Source of the DNA: Anaerolineaceae bacterium
GTDB lineage: Bacteria > Chloroflexota > Anaerolineae > Aggregatilineales > Phototrophicaceae
Direction: 5' to 3'
NCBI GenBank assembly: GCA_020634115.1
Contig: JACKCH010000011.1
Coordinates: forward strand, 496,001-560,000
Length of the DNA stretch: 64,000 nucleotides
Part shown: one piece after another, positions 54,155 through 63,638 of the stretch
Position numbering within the stretch: position 1 is the stretch's first letter
Layout of the letters: each line of letters begins with the position of its first letter
Program-made: the position numbers and the translations under genes
The notes under the pieces: model-generated
What the model saw: only the letters and a program-made list of their open reading frames with translations
Told to the model about the DNA's origin: nothing
Database searches by the model: none

Positions 54155-54751
54155 ATGAAGAAAATGCGTGTCCTGCCGGTATTGGTGTTTTTGTTTGCGC
54201 TCCTGACCAGCGCCTGCGGTGGCGGTAGTGCCGCCTCTATCCAGGGTAAGGTTGAACCCTGGTCAAATGACGATTCAATTGAGGGGCGGCGGTTGGCGTT
54301 GTGCAAGCTGACCGAAGAACCGCAGACTGACCCAGAAGCCCCTACCGATTGTAACCTCATCCAGGAAACCGCAACCAGCGATAATGCCGGGAATTTCCAG
54401 TTCAGCCAGGTTGCATCCGGGACCTATTTTGTATTTTACGACAACAATTTATCCGACTTTGACGCGGGAATATCGCAGTGGTCGGGAAAGACGCTCATGC
54501 TGTCCGATGTAAATTGGGTGTTAAGCCAGTTTTGCCCAGAGGGTGAGTCCCCTCGCCTATCCTTTCTGGCAGGGATGTCCATCAGTCGGGCGGGGCAGGA
54601 AGCGTTAGTGCGCGGCCTGTATGTGTGTGATGCCCCCTTTGTCATCGCTATTGATCCCGATAAGTCATTCAATGCACCCCTCGTGTTGAAGGTAAGCGGC
54701 GGGGAAACCACTGTTTCTGTCCGAGCCGGCTCATTCAGTCAAGGCGAATAA
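54155..54751 (+). CDS. Lipoprotein with carboxypeptidase-regulatory-like domain
   Basis: 198 residues from the ATG at 54155, preceded by GAGGAG. The N-terminus is a lipoprotein signal (MKKMRVLPVLVFLFALLTSACGGG) with Cys at about 21 as the lipid anchor. The middle has a CNA-B/carboxypeptidase-regulatory-like beta sandwich (ASIQGKVEPWSND, then DNAGNFQFSQVASGTYFVFYD). A second in-frame ATG with its own strong AGGAGG site at 54095 would add 20 residues before the signal; both sites look usable. It is the first gene of a four-gene run (54155-58353). The function is unknown, with an anchored outer-surface binding role likely. Confidence 0.8.
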   Translation: MKKMRVLPVLVFLFALLTSACGGGSAASIQGKVEPWSNDDSIEGRRLALCKLTEEPQTDPEAPTDCNLIQETATSDNAGNFQFSQVASGTYFVFYDNNLSDFDAGISQWSGKTLMLSDVNWVLSQFCPEGESPRLSFLAGMSISRAGQEALVRGLYVCDAPFVIAIDPDKSFNAPLVLKVSGGETTVSVRAGSFSQGE

Positions 54752-54777
54752 TACAAGGCATGAAAGGAGCAAAATCC

Positions 54778-55533
54778 ATGCCACAGCTTCATCTTGCACC
54801 GTATAAGGACGCCAAAGTCGTACCACAGATTCTCAAATTCTTGCCGGAAACTGAGACCGAAGAGCAGCTTGCGTTTTATGACTCGACTGTCTTTCTGAAT
54901 AAAGACATCGGTCTGCTCCTGACACGCCAGCGCCTGATCCAGTTCAAGAAGCGTAATGTTCTTCAGCAGGTGTCCCTGAGCGATATATCGGAAATCACCT
55001 ATGAAGAGAAAGAAGGAGAGGCCGCCGATTTAACGATCAGAAACCAGAGCCATGTCTTGCGCCAGGAATTTAAGTATTTTGAGGAATTGCGTATCTTCCT
55101 GACCACTTTGAGCAAGTATGTCACGGTCAATACGCCGATTCCGGCCTCACGCCTGGAAGAACGGGTTGAGGCGCTTCGAAGCGCACCGCATGAGCCTGCT
55201 GTCTCCGATTATCTGTACTCTTGTATCCCGGTTATGCCTGGAGAGGACTATTTAGCCTACTATGCCAAGCAGGCCAAGACAGGGCTTTTGCTGACTACCC
55301 ATCGCCTGATCTGGACAGAAGGCGGCTACATCACCTGGGTGGTTTTCATGGATGCCATCAAGCGCGTAAAGGTCGTGGATAGTTATCTAAACATTGCGGA
55401 TGACCAGCATAGCCACCAGCCTTCGCTGGAGACAAACTCCAACGCCCATGCCATGTGCAGACTAATCGCAGAAGCAAAAGGCCGTGTGCCAAGTGCGATG
55501 GGATCGTTAGATTTTGAGAAGGAGAGTGCGTGA
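54778..55533 (+). CDS. Protein with two PH-like domains
   Basis: 251 residues from the ATG at 54778 (MPQLHLAPYKDAK), with AAAGGAGC 8 bases upstream. Two similar beta-rich segments, DIGLLLTRQRLIQFKKRNVLQQVSLSDISEITYEE (about 41-75) and QAKTGLLLTTHRLIWTEGGYITWVVFMDAIKRVKVVDS (about 161-200), have the strand pattern of bacterial PH domains and of the YokE/YvbH types. There is no signal peptide, so it is a cytoplasmic membrane-binding or protein-binding adaptor. It lies between the lipoprotein and a membrane protein, and the next gene overlaps its stop (TGATG). Confidence 0.75.
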   Translation: MPQLHLAPYKDAKVVPQILKFLPETETEEQLAFYDSTVFLNKDIGLLLTRQRLIQFKKRNVLQQVSLSDISEITYEEKEGEAADLTIRNQSHVLRQEFKYFEELRIFLTTLSKYVTVNTPIPASRLEERVEALRSAPHEPAVSDYLYSCIPVMPGEDYLAYYAKQAKTGLLLTTHRLIWTEGGYITWVVFMDAIKRVKVVDSYLNIADDQHSHQPSLETNSNAHAMCRLIAEAKGRVPSAMGSLDFEKESA

Positions 55534-56285
55534 TGGGCAGTACAACGATCTATTTTCTTTTCGCAGGTGGGATAGGTGCGTGGGTTGGTTACCGCGTCTA
55601 TAAGCATAAAGGGCGCAATCCCTGGCCTGGCGCGATATGGTGTGCCGTAATCAGCCTGATTCTAACCCCCCTGGCGTTATTGATTGTGTATCCCTACCTG
55701 AAGTTCCGTGTCGCCAGTTGGGAGGATGGCATTTCTCCTCAGAAGAAACTTGTGTTGGAGAAAGATACTGTCTACGAGTTGACTGAGGAACCGGTTTTCC
55801 CAGATGGTGTAGATAGTCGGGGTATTCAAATGCTGGACGAGACTATCGCGATTATCCCACTTGGGCCACGTTATCTGGTTCCTAAGCAAACCAGCACCAC
55901 CAAAGGTGTTTATGTCGCCCGGATGCGAATGCCTGATCGCTGCGCATGGAGTTTGAAAAAAGGGCCGACTGAAATGCGCCGCTACAAGATCGCCGAGGAA
56001 TACACCAAGAAGAAAAGTGCTGGGCGACAACTTGGAGAGCTTGCCACGGTGGGGTTGTTTGGCGCGTTGGGCTACGGGTTATTCTTCGGAGCGCAGAACG
56101 AGAAATATCGTCCGTATAAGCTCGAAATTCATCTGGAGCTACCGGCAACCACAGGTCTTTCCCGCTCGCAAAAACAGCCCGTAATCCGTCTACATGATTT
56201 CTATCAAGATCGGCAGGTCGTCTTATTGGATTTCCAGGACAGGAAATATGCGTCCGAATTCTTTTCCCTTAATTGCGAGGCATAG
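55533..56285 (+). CDS. Membrane protein of unknown family
   Basis: 250 residues from the ATG at 55533, which overlaps the upstream stop by one base and is preceded by AAGGAG; a GTG one codon earlier is possible. Two N-terminal membrane helices (YFLFAGGIGAWVGYRVY and AIWCAVISLILTPLALLIVYPYL) are followed by a soluble region with a mixed beta pattern and a third short hydrophobic stretch (LATVGLFGALGYGLFFG). The C-terminus KYASEFFSLNCEA could be cytoplasmic. It is translationally coupled to the PH-domain gene, so the two probably form one membrane-associated complex. No named family is recognised. Confidence 0.7.
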   Translation: MGSTTIYFLFAGGIGAWVGYRVYKHKGRNPWPGAIWCAVISLILTPLALLIVYPYLKFRVASWEDGISPQKKLVLEKDTVYELTEEPVFPDGVDSRGIQMLDETIAIIPLGPRYLVPKQTSTTKGVYVARMRMPDRCAWSLKKGPTEMRRYKIAEEYTKKKSAGRQLGELATVGLFGALGYGLFFGAQNEKYRPYKLEIHLELPATTGLSRSQKQPVIRLHDFYQDRQVVLLDFQDRKYASEFFSLNCEA

Positions 56286-56318
56286 GCTTCAGGCGCAATG
56301 AAGACAAGTACAGGGGGA

Positions 56319-56366
56319 GAACACCATCCAGCCTCGGTTCAATAACTATCGCTTACGATGGTGTTC
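56319..56366 (+). terminator. Hairpin after the membrane-protein gene
   Basis: GAACACCATC and GATGGTGTTC pair as a perfect 10-bp stem with a 28-base loop. No T-run follows, so termination may be partial. Confidence 0.5.
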
Positions 56367-56436
56367 ATTCCCAAAGTTTTGCACGCTGTCAGACACCTAC
56401 ATTTCGTCGTTAGTTGACATATTGAGGAGCAATATA

Positions 56437-58353
56437 ATGAGTATACGATCCCGAGTAATTGGCGCTTTTGTCTCAGCCGTTCTGCTGCTTCTGATTGCCT
56501 TCCTGTTCTCGCTTCCTTCCTATAGGCTCTTGGCACAGGACCCCGGTTTAACACCGACTCCCGCTTCCGGGGTTGGTGTACCATTCACAAATTCCGGGTG
56601 GCGCATCACATTGGATGCGGAGATTACAGACAGCATTCGTCGAACGACCTATGCATTCGCAAATGGCTCTCTTCACGTCTCCGTACAAACTACGTCCGCA
56701 CCATCAGGAAAAACATTTCTCGTGGTGAACCCCACATTCACTACATTGGGAGGGATCAACACACGCCCGATTTCAAGTTCGGATGTTTATCTGACCGATG
56801 AGCAAAATCGCCGCTATAGCCCAGATGAACTGAGTAATCCCCCTGGCGAATTCGATTTTTTGATACCGAACGATTTTACCCAGGGAACGTTCACCTTCCA
56901 TTTCCGCGATGTTGAGCCTTTCGCCTTTTCTGCTGCAAACATCAATCCAATTGAATACGATACCGTCATTGGTGCAGACGAGGGGAATTTGCCATCAACC
57001 TGTGATCTCCTGACTCTACCGCAGAATGCATCCGGGCAACTGGTTACACTGGGGGCAGGGGTTGAGGCGTTCTCAATAGGATATATCGGTGGTGATAATT
57101 TCGACGCTCACACAGCCTGTGATGATGTCGCTTTTGGAACACTCACCTTTGCAGGAGACGGCGCAGCCTTACTACATCTCTGGCCTGCCCTGGGTTGGGA
57201 AAGCTTGTATCTGATCGAGGATCAGAAAGTCATTCCATTGGTTCATAATGGTATAGGTATCACTGCCGACTTTGGGCCAACCGGCCAATGGGTCTATTTT
57301 ACGGCCGGGTCAATTGGGAAGGCTGAAACAGAGTTGTATGTTTACCAGCGCGATACGGATACTCTGAATCTCCTCCAACACGGTAAAAGTGTGTCATTCC
57401 AGATTTTGACTGATGGCCGTCTGGTAACAGACTTTCAGGAAACAAGTGACGATGACCGGCAATTGTATATAGGATCACCCGATGGCTCTGATCTGGCCGT
57501 TGTGGATACCTTTGAGGATGTCTCGTCAAACCGTCAATTGACCAACACAGGCCGCCGTTTGATTTACGTCAAATACAATCCATCTAGTGACTTCAGTACA
57601 GTCTCGCAAGAACTCATTATCTCGGATTTCAATGGGCGTAATGCGCGTACACTTGCTGATACAAGTGGCTCTCTCACACGACTTGAGGTCGGGCTAGATT
57701 ATCAACTGGCTCCTAACGATAAATCCATCCTCATTGATATTGCTCGTGAGCCATCCCCTGGGCAAGCAATAGTCAGACGACTCGTGTGGATTAATCTGGC
57801 AACCTTTGAACAGACAGAAATTTTGTCCGGCTACGACAATGCTGTTTTCAACTTTTCGATAGACTCACGTACTGCCTATATACGAGTGACGACCAATGGG
57901 CAGAATAAATTGCTGATTCTGGACGCGAAGGAAGGCACGGTACTCAATGAGTTGGACGACACACTGAACGCTTTCTTTTCACCCGATGGGACAAGTATCG
58001 CCTATACGAAACAGGCTGACTCCGGTCTGGAAATCCATGTCTTCTCGCTTAGTGATGAGGCCGATAGTCTCGCAGGAAGTGGCCTGCTGACGGGATGGTA
58101 TCCGCATATCCTTCCACCGCCTGAACCGTGTTCTGTCGGTTCATCTACTGTCGTCAACCTTCGCAGCGGCCCTGGGACTTCTTATGACCGGGCAGGGACT
58201 TTAGCGGGCGGAACCCCCATTGAAGCTATTGGGCAAATGACAGGAGAGGATGGCTTCGTCTGGTGGCAACTGGTTGATAATCGTTGGGTTCGTTCAGATG
58301 TTGTGAATGAAGAAGGCGGATGTGAAACCCTGCCACAGGCAAGCGCTCCGTAG
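56437..58353 (+). CDS. Secreted beta-propeller protein with SH3b tail
   Basis: 638 residues from the ATG at 56437, preceded by GAGGAG; a TTG frame opens five codons earlier. The signal peptide is VIGAFVSAVLLLLIAFLFSLP...LLAQ. An N-terminal beta domain (about 40-190) resembles a DUF4352-like sandwich (VGVPFTNSGWRITLDAEITD, FLVVNPTFTTLGG). It is followed by a TolB-like propeller (about 210-540; TLNLLQHGKSVSFQILTDGRLVTDF, FSPDGTSIAYTK). The SH3b domain at the end (VVNLRSGPGTSYDRAGTLAGGTP...RWVRSDVV) matches the two others in the window. The propeller likely binds wall or extracellular material. The gene runs into a good terminator at 58411. Confidence 0.8.
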   Translation: MSIRSRVIGAFVSAVLLLLIAFLFSLPSYRLLAQDPGLTPTPASGVGVPFTNSGWRITLDAEITDSIRRTTYAFANGSLHVSVQTTSAPSGKTFLVVNPTFTTLGGINTRPISSSDVYLTDEQNRRYSPDELSNPPGEFDFLIPNDFTQGTFTFHFRDVEPFAFSAANINPIEYDTVIGADEGNLPSTCDLLTLPQNASGQLVTLGAGVEAFSIGYIGGDNFDAHTACDDVAFGTLTFAGDGAALLHLWPALGWESLYLIEDQKVIPLVHNGIGITADFGPTGQWVYFTAGSIGKAETELYVYQRDTDTLNLLQHGKSVSFQILTDGRLVTDFQETSDDDRQLYIGSPDGSDLAVVDTFEDVSSNRQLTNTGRRLIYVKYNPSSDFSTVSQELIISDFNGRNARTLADTSGSLTRLEVGLDYQLAPNDKSILIDIAREPSPGQAIVRRLVWINLATFEQTEILSGYDNAVFNFSIDSRTAYIRVTTNGQNKLLILDAKEGTVLNELDDTLNAFFSPDGTSIAYTKQADSGLEIHVFSLSDEADSLAGSGLLTGWYPHILPPPEPCSVGSSTVVNLRSGPGTSYDRAGTLAGGTPIEAIGQMTGEDGFVWWQLVDNRWVRSDVVNEEGGCETLPQASAP

Positions 58354-58410
58354 TCCAAGGATATTCAATAGGACGATAAGTAGTATCGCCTGGGTAACAT
58401 TGCATAATTG

Positions 58411-58456
58411 CGTCCGATCCTCGCGTATTTTACATCGAGGGTCGGAGGCGTTTTTT
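58411..58456 (+). terminator. Intrinsic terminator after the propeller-SH3b gene
   Basis: TCCGATCCTCG / CGAGGGTCGGA stem (11 bp, one G-U) with a 12-base loop, followed by GGCGTTTTTTCACC. Confidence 0.8.
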
Positions 58457-58686
58457 CACCTCCACGCCTATTCAACAACTACTCCCATGCCCCTATATTG
58501 AACGGGACTCCGTTAGATAAGCACCATTCAGGTGCGTTGCTCAGGTGCATCATCTCAGAATAGGGCACTCTGGCTGCAGTTCCGGTCTTCTATCCCGCAA
58601 TTAATCAACCACCTATTGCCGTATTGAACTGCCCCCGAAAAGTGGGCACGGGATTTGGACTAATGTGGCGTTGCATACCACTCAGG

Positions 58687-58862
58687 CTTATTAGCGAAAA
58701 TTCAACGGAAGCCAACGCGACTGTGGCCGAACGCCAATTCATTGAGCGCACCCTCTGTGCGTCTCTCGCAGAAAATCACCCAGGAACTCCTGCCCTTCTG
58801 GCCGGGGACACGCCAGGTCGTTTCCGAGGCATCCGCACGGCCTCGCGTTTGAATTCCTCAGT
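58687..58862 (+). pseudogene. Decayed fragment of a second portal-protein gene
   Basis: Nucleotides from about 58687 match the intact portal gene at about 45181-45370, and EANATVAERQFIERTL can still be read. An 11-base deletion after that point shifts the frame, after which QKITQELLPFWPG-coding sequence continues in another frame (CACCCAGGAACTCCTGCCCT). No other portal sequence is seen on either side. The gap 58457-58686 holds nothing else supportable. Confidence 0.8.
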
Positions 58863-58955
58863 GTCTTGTTTGCGTTCAACTGTCATCTTTTGTTCCTCCC
58901 CAATTCAGTGTACCTGGCTCTTCTCCTTTCCTCCACAGAATCGGGGCAAGTTCAT

Positions 58956-61900
58956 TTATAGTTCTGGTTTACATAACGGTTCGATTTGATATAGTTCACG
59001 CTGTTCACACGTAAAAGCGGGCATGTAGCGGTTCTCAACGACCCACGAAGCGTAGCCCTGGAGCAGTGATTTCAGATCCCAGTGAATGATTTCATAGGTT
59101 GAGATCGAAGTTATGGTCTGTCCATCTTCTGAAAAATAGCCAGCCCAGACCTGGTCTGTGTGACCCACTAAACGGTGAATTGGTTCACCGGTCTGTGCAT
59201 CCCACAGAATCAGTGTATGGTCAGTTGATGAAGTCAGGATGTAACGTTCATCGGGGCTATAGGTGGCATCCACCACTAAGAACGGTGCGTGATAAGTCAA
59301 GGTGTGCACAAGTTCGCCTGTGTTCGTATCGAAAACGATTGCATCTGTCGAGGCTGCTGCGATGAGGCGAGAACCATCTCGATTTAATGTGAGGGAGGAA
59401 ATATAACCGAGGCTCTCAGCGAGATTGCCTCGCGAATCGCCTGTTTCGGAATCCCAGACCGAGATCGTACCATCCCGCGAACCTGCATAGAGTTTGCTAC
59501 CATCCGGGCTGAACGCCACTGCACCCACCCAATCATTGGGTTCATCAATGTGCAACACAACTTCCCAAGTCTGCGTATCCCAGATGAGTATACGGGCGCC
59601 CTGGGTTTCACTGATTGCTGCCCGTTTGCCATCTGGACTGAAGGCAATATCGCCAATGCCAAGGCTATGTTCATCCAGAACAGCAATGAGTTCCCCTGTT
59701 GTTGAATTCCATACATAAGCGTAACCGGCATCGACAGCCTCGGTCGAATCCCCTGAAACAATGATCTTTCCATCTGGGCTATATGCAAGAACGTTGACAA
59801 ACGATGGTTGTTGACCAAATGTATAGCTTAAAACGCCCGTTAAGGAATCCCGTATCTGTATGGCTCCATTTCCAGCTTCGGTTGTTCCTATGGCAATCGT
59901 GTTTCCTTTGGGGGATAGCGCTACACTAGGGTCGGACGGTATATCCAGAGCGATAATATCAGCGACTCCCGCACCATAGACATCCAACAGAACCGCTGTA
60001 CCATCATTCGATCCTGTAAGAATGGTCTTCCCATCAGGACTAAATTCCAGGTTGCGAATACGCTGCTTGTGTCCCAGATAGGTGTATTCTAGTCTTCCGG
60101 TTGCCACATCCCAGATGTACAGCCGCCCCCGGTCATCGCCGGTTGCCACAAGCGTTTCTTCTGCGTTTAAGGTAATGTCCTGTACGTGCCTTGGCTCGTC
60201 TTCTCCCTGTGGATATGTTTGCAAAATATCACCTGTCCGCCAATCCCATAGATACATGATTCCATCTGTACCACCTGACAGGATGCGTTCACTATCTGCA
60301 AGAAACACAGCACGAAACAACCATATGTCGTCGTCCCCCGGATGTTTCAGAGTCTGGACAATCTCACCAGTCTCCGCATCCCAGATACGGATCGCGTTTT
60401 CCTGACCGACAGACACTATGTAACGGTCATCAGGGCTGAATGCCGCCGATAGCAGCGCCGCTGTTCCTTCCTGAAATGTTTTCAGGATTTCACCAGTCGC
60501 AACCTCCAGCATTACAACCCCACCAGATTGTGTTGCAACAATCAAGCGAGATCCATCACTGGTAAAGTCAATGATTGGTAACCAACCGCGGTCAAGTGGA
60601 TACTTATCGGTCTCATCTGTATCCAGATGCCACAGGATAAGCATGCTGTCATCCCATGACGAAACTGCAACAATATCGCCGGAGGGATGGAATTCCACCC
60701 CCACCAATCGTCCACCCTCATATTGCAGGCTTTGTAAGGTTTCATGGGTTGCAACATCCCAGAGAATCGCTCGACCATCCCAGCCTATAGTTACTGCCTT
60801 ACGACCATCGGGGCTGAAATCCACATTGAATACCGAAGCATGGTGCTCCGTTATGCGCCAGCGTATCGGAGTGGATGTTGCCACTTTAAAAAATATTTGC
60901 TGTGCCAGTACCGGAGGGTCGTCCATGTTGACTGCTTCGTGAGCGAGGGCAAGCGCGAGATCGGGACGGCTGTTATTTTCCGTCGTGTCCTGTGCCCCGA
61001 AGGTAAGCGCAATACTGCGAAATTCGGCAGCACTGCGCTGCGACTGTGCATTTAGCGAAAAGGCAAGAACACTCAGTCCACCGGCAATCACTGCGGCGAC
61101 CGCAAAGACGGCGACCAACCCACGCAGAAAATTCCGCGAGCGACGTTCAAGTCTGGCTTCGCGTGTTTTACGTTCAATATCCAACTGGTGTACACGTTCA
61201 CGTTGCTTCAGACTCTCGGCGATGAAAGCTTGTTCAAGCGGTGTCTGAACCAGTGTTGTGGTCTCACACCATTTTTCGACCTGATCCAAGCGTGCGCCGT
61301 GCAAGAGGTAGCTCACATCACGTTGCTGTTGGTGCCAGTCCTGTGCAGCGCGCGATACGACACGTTCCTGACGAATATCCTCGCGCGATTCGTTTAGCCA
61401 TTTACGCAATCTGTCCCACTCTCGCAGAATGGCTTCATGTGCCACTTCAACTATCGGCTGTCGGGTTTGAGGATCATGATCCAGCGAGAGCAGGCGATAT
61501 GCCGCAAACTGGTCGATGATTTCTTCCATGAGATCTGTGGTCTCGGTTATCGATAGTAATTCCGCGTGTGTCGCCCGACGGCGGGTATCTTCCGAACCTT
61601 CGCCGAGTGTCACCAACCGCATAAACATTTGCTGTGTAAGTTCCTGTGCCTCTTGTGTCAAACCCCGATAAATCTCATCTGCGCGATTCGCTAGAGCACC
61701 GATCGCCCCCCCAATTTGCTGGTAGGCTTCATTCGTCAATAAGCGTCCTTGACGACGATCGAAAAGTTCTGTGAGCGCATATTGTAGCAACGGCAACGCA
61801 CCGGCTTGATAATTCATCTGGCTAACGATTTGTTCTACCAGACCTTGTTCAAATGTCACGCCAACCCGTTCAGCAGGTCCACGGACTGCGCGTTCTAATC

Positions 61901-63638
61901 CCTTTGCGGTAAGTGGTAAGACCGTTTCCATACGATTGCGAATGAGTTCGCCAAAATCCGGATAATGCAGAGGGCGGTCATAATAATCAGCACGCAAGGT
62001 AACAACGACCCGTACACGGCTACGGACATCGCTAACCGCGACACGTAACAAATCAAGGAAATGTTGTCGGGCGTTTTCATCTTCAACAAGTGTGAAGACT
62101 TCCTCGAATTGGTCAACAACAATAACCAGTTCGGTATCGTCTTCCGGTAGAATAATGTCAGCTACCCGCAGCAACCCCCGTTCATCACGTTGGATTTGCT
62201 CGCGCAATTGGCTCGTCTGATTAGCGGCAACACGAATGAGTGCTGTTTCGAGTTTATCGAGTGGGTGTGTTCCGGGAATCATATCCACCACGAACCATCG
62301 CTCTGATCCGGTAATTGCTCCCTTCCACAGTGCAGGAATCAGTCCGGCTTTAACTAAGCTTGATTTGCCACTGCCAGATGGACCGACAACCGCAAGAAAG
62401 CGATGATAGGGATCATCGTCACACAATCTGTCGACAAGTTTATTTGTCAGTTCATCACGCCCGAAGAAATCGCGAGCATCTGTCATCTGGAAAGCATGTA
62501 AACCTTTGTAAGGATTTTCCGGTTCAGGCAAAGATACTGAAACGGCATGCCCGGATATAAATGGCAAATCATCCATTGTATCTCCGGTGACAATCAGGTT
62601 GAGCTCACGTGCACGAACAATCGCCTGTACGCGACTCCGAACGCCCAATTTCTTGTAGAGCTGTGTGACATGCCACTTCACTGTTGCCATAGTCACAACC
62701 AGTTCTTCTGAAATCTCGCGATTGCTCATGTTTTTGGCAATCATCGCCAGGACTTCCTGTTCTCGCATGGTAAGTTGTTCAACAATGTCGCCATCCTGCC
62801 GGGTCACACCTCTACCAATTGCCTCACGAAAGGCAACTGCGAATGCGAGTACATCCGGGTATCGATCCTGTGGATTCTTTGCAGTAGCTTTGGAAATACA
62901 ATCATTGACTGCTTCGCAAATATTGGTGGGCAGGCTAATTATCTCGGGCAGCGGATCATTGATATGTTTGTAAAGCCGTTCAATTGAAGATGTGTTCTGG
63001 AAGGGATGTATACCGGTGATCATCTCATAGAGCGTCACGCCAAGACTATAAATATCAGTGCGTGACGTGACAGGCTCACTTCGGGCTTGTTCTGGTGAGA
63101 TATAGTCCAGCGAGCCGACAACAGCATCAGCAGCAGTTTTGTTGTCAGTTAAACCTGCCAGGTCTTTAGCAATCCCAAAATCGGCGAGATAGGCGTTTCC
63201 ATCTTCATCCAATAGGATGTTACCCGGCTTGATATCACGGTGAATAACGTTGTTTCGGTGGGCAAAGTCGAGGGCTGATGCAATCTGGTCAAGTAGTTGA
63301 GAGACTGCACTCAATTCGAAGGAACCATCTTGCAAGGCATCGCGTACACTGCCGCCCTTCAAATAGCGCATGACAAGATATGCACCATCTGGATCACGCC
63401 AGAAGTCGTGCAGAGGTGTGATATGAGGATGCTCCAAACGTGCAATGAGATGTGCTTCTGATTCAAAGCGCCTGATGAAGTCTGCGTTATTTGCATATCC
63501 CGGAAGGATAATCTTCACCGCGACTTCGCGTCCGATAGTGGGTTGTTTGGCACGATAGACCGCGCCGAATCCTCCGTTTCCTATGCGCTCTTCGAGTTTG
63601 TAGCTCTTGAGTAGTGTTCCTTGCAGGTTATCCACCAT
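58956..63638 (-). CDS. Ser/Thr kinase-LuxR HTH-STAND NTPase-WD40 fusion
   Basis: 1560 residues from the ATG at 63638, with GAGGAG upstream. Domains in order: a protein kinase (12-275; glycine loop GNGGFGAVYRA, Lys42, HRDIKPGN with Asp135, DFG 153-155). A LuxR-type HTH follows (289-350; LTMREQEVLAMIAKNMSNREISEELVV). Then comes an nSTAND1-type NTPase (about 376-800) with Walker A GPSGSGKSS (419-427) and Walker B VIVVDQFEE. Next are a coiled coil (about 840-870), one membrane helix (FLRGLVAVFAVAAVIAGGLSVLAF, about 872-895) and about 14 WD40 units (for example FSPDGKRAAISETQ). The kinase and HTH should be cytoplasmic and the propellers outside, giving a one-protein sensor and regulator. The kinase and NTPase motifs look active. 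Confidence 0.9.
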   Translation of the reverse strand: MVDNLQGTLLKSYKLEERIGNGGFGAVYRAKQPTIGREVAVKIILPGYANNADFIRRFESEAHLIARLEHPHITPLHDFWRDPDGAYLVMRYLKGGSVRDALQDGSFELSAVSQLLDQIASALDFAHRNNVIHRDIKPGNILLDEDGNAYLADFGIAKDLAGLTDNKTAADAVVGSLDYISPEQARSEPVTSRTDIYSLGVTLYEMITGIHPFQNTSSIERLYKHINDPLPEIISLPTNICEAVNDCISKATAKNPQDRYPDVLAFAVAFREAIGRGVTRQDGDIVEQLTMREQEVLAMIAKNMSNREISEELVVTMATVKWHVTQLYKKLGVRSRVQAIVRARELNLIVTGDTMDDLPFISGHAVSVSLPEPENPYKGLHAFQMTDARDFFGRDELTNKLVDRLCDDDPYHRFLAVVGPSGSGKSSLVKAGLIPALWKGAITGSERWFVVDMIPGTHPLDKLETALIRVAANQTSQLREQIQRDERGLLRVADIILPEDDTELVIVVDQFEEVFTLVEDENARQHFLDLLRVAVSDVRSRVRVVVTLRADYYDRPLHYPDFGELIRNRMETVLPLTAKGLERAVRGPAERVGVTFEQGLVEQIVSQMNYQAGALPLLQYALTELFDRRQGRLLTNEAYQQIGGAIGALANRADEIYRGLTQEAQELTQQMFMRLVTLGEGSEDTRRRATHAELLSITETTDLMEEIIDQFAAYRLLSLDHDPQTRQPIVEVAHEAILREWDRLRKWLNESREDIRQERVVSRAAQDWHQQQRDVSYLLHGARLDQVEKWCETTTLVQTPLEQAFIAESLKQRERVHQLDIERKTREARLERRSRNFLRGLVAVFAVAAVIAGGLSVLAFSLNAQSQRSAAEFRSIALTFGAQDTTENNSRPDLALALAHEAVNMDDPPVLAQQIFFKVATSTPIRWRITEHHASVFNVDFSPDGRKAVTIGWDGRAILWDVATHETLQSLQYEGGRLVGVEFHPSGDIVAVSSWDDSMLILWHLDTDETDKYPLDRGWLPIIDFTSDGSRLIVATQSGGVVMLEVATGEILKTFQEGTAALLSAAFSPDDRYIVSVGQENAIRIWDAETGEIVQTLKHPGDDDIWLFRAVFLADSERILSGGTDGIMYLWDWRTGDILQTYPQGEDEPRHVQDITLNAEETLVATGDDRGRLYIWDVATGRLEYTYLGHKQRIRNLEFSPDGKTILTGSNDGTAVLLDVYGAGVADIIALDIPSDPSVALSPKGNTIAIGTTEAGNGAIQIRDSLTGVLSYTFGQQPSFVNVLAYSPDGKIIVSGDSTEAVDAGYAYVWNSTTGELIAVLDEHSLGIGDIAFSPDGKRAAISETQGARILIWDTQTWEVVLHIDEPNDWVGAVAFSPDGSKLYAGSRDGTISVWDSETGDSRGNLAESLGYISSLTLNRDGSRLIAAASTDAIVFDTNTGELVHTLTYHAPFLVVDATYSPDERYILTSSTDHTLILWDAQTGEPIHRLVGHTDQVWAGYFSEDGQTITSISTYEIIHWDLKSLLQGYASWVVENRYMPAFTCEQRELYQIEPLCKPEL

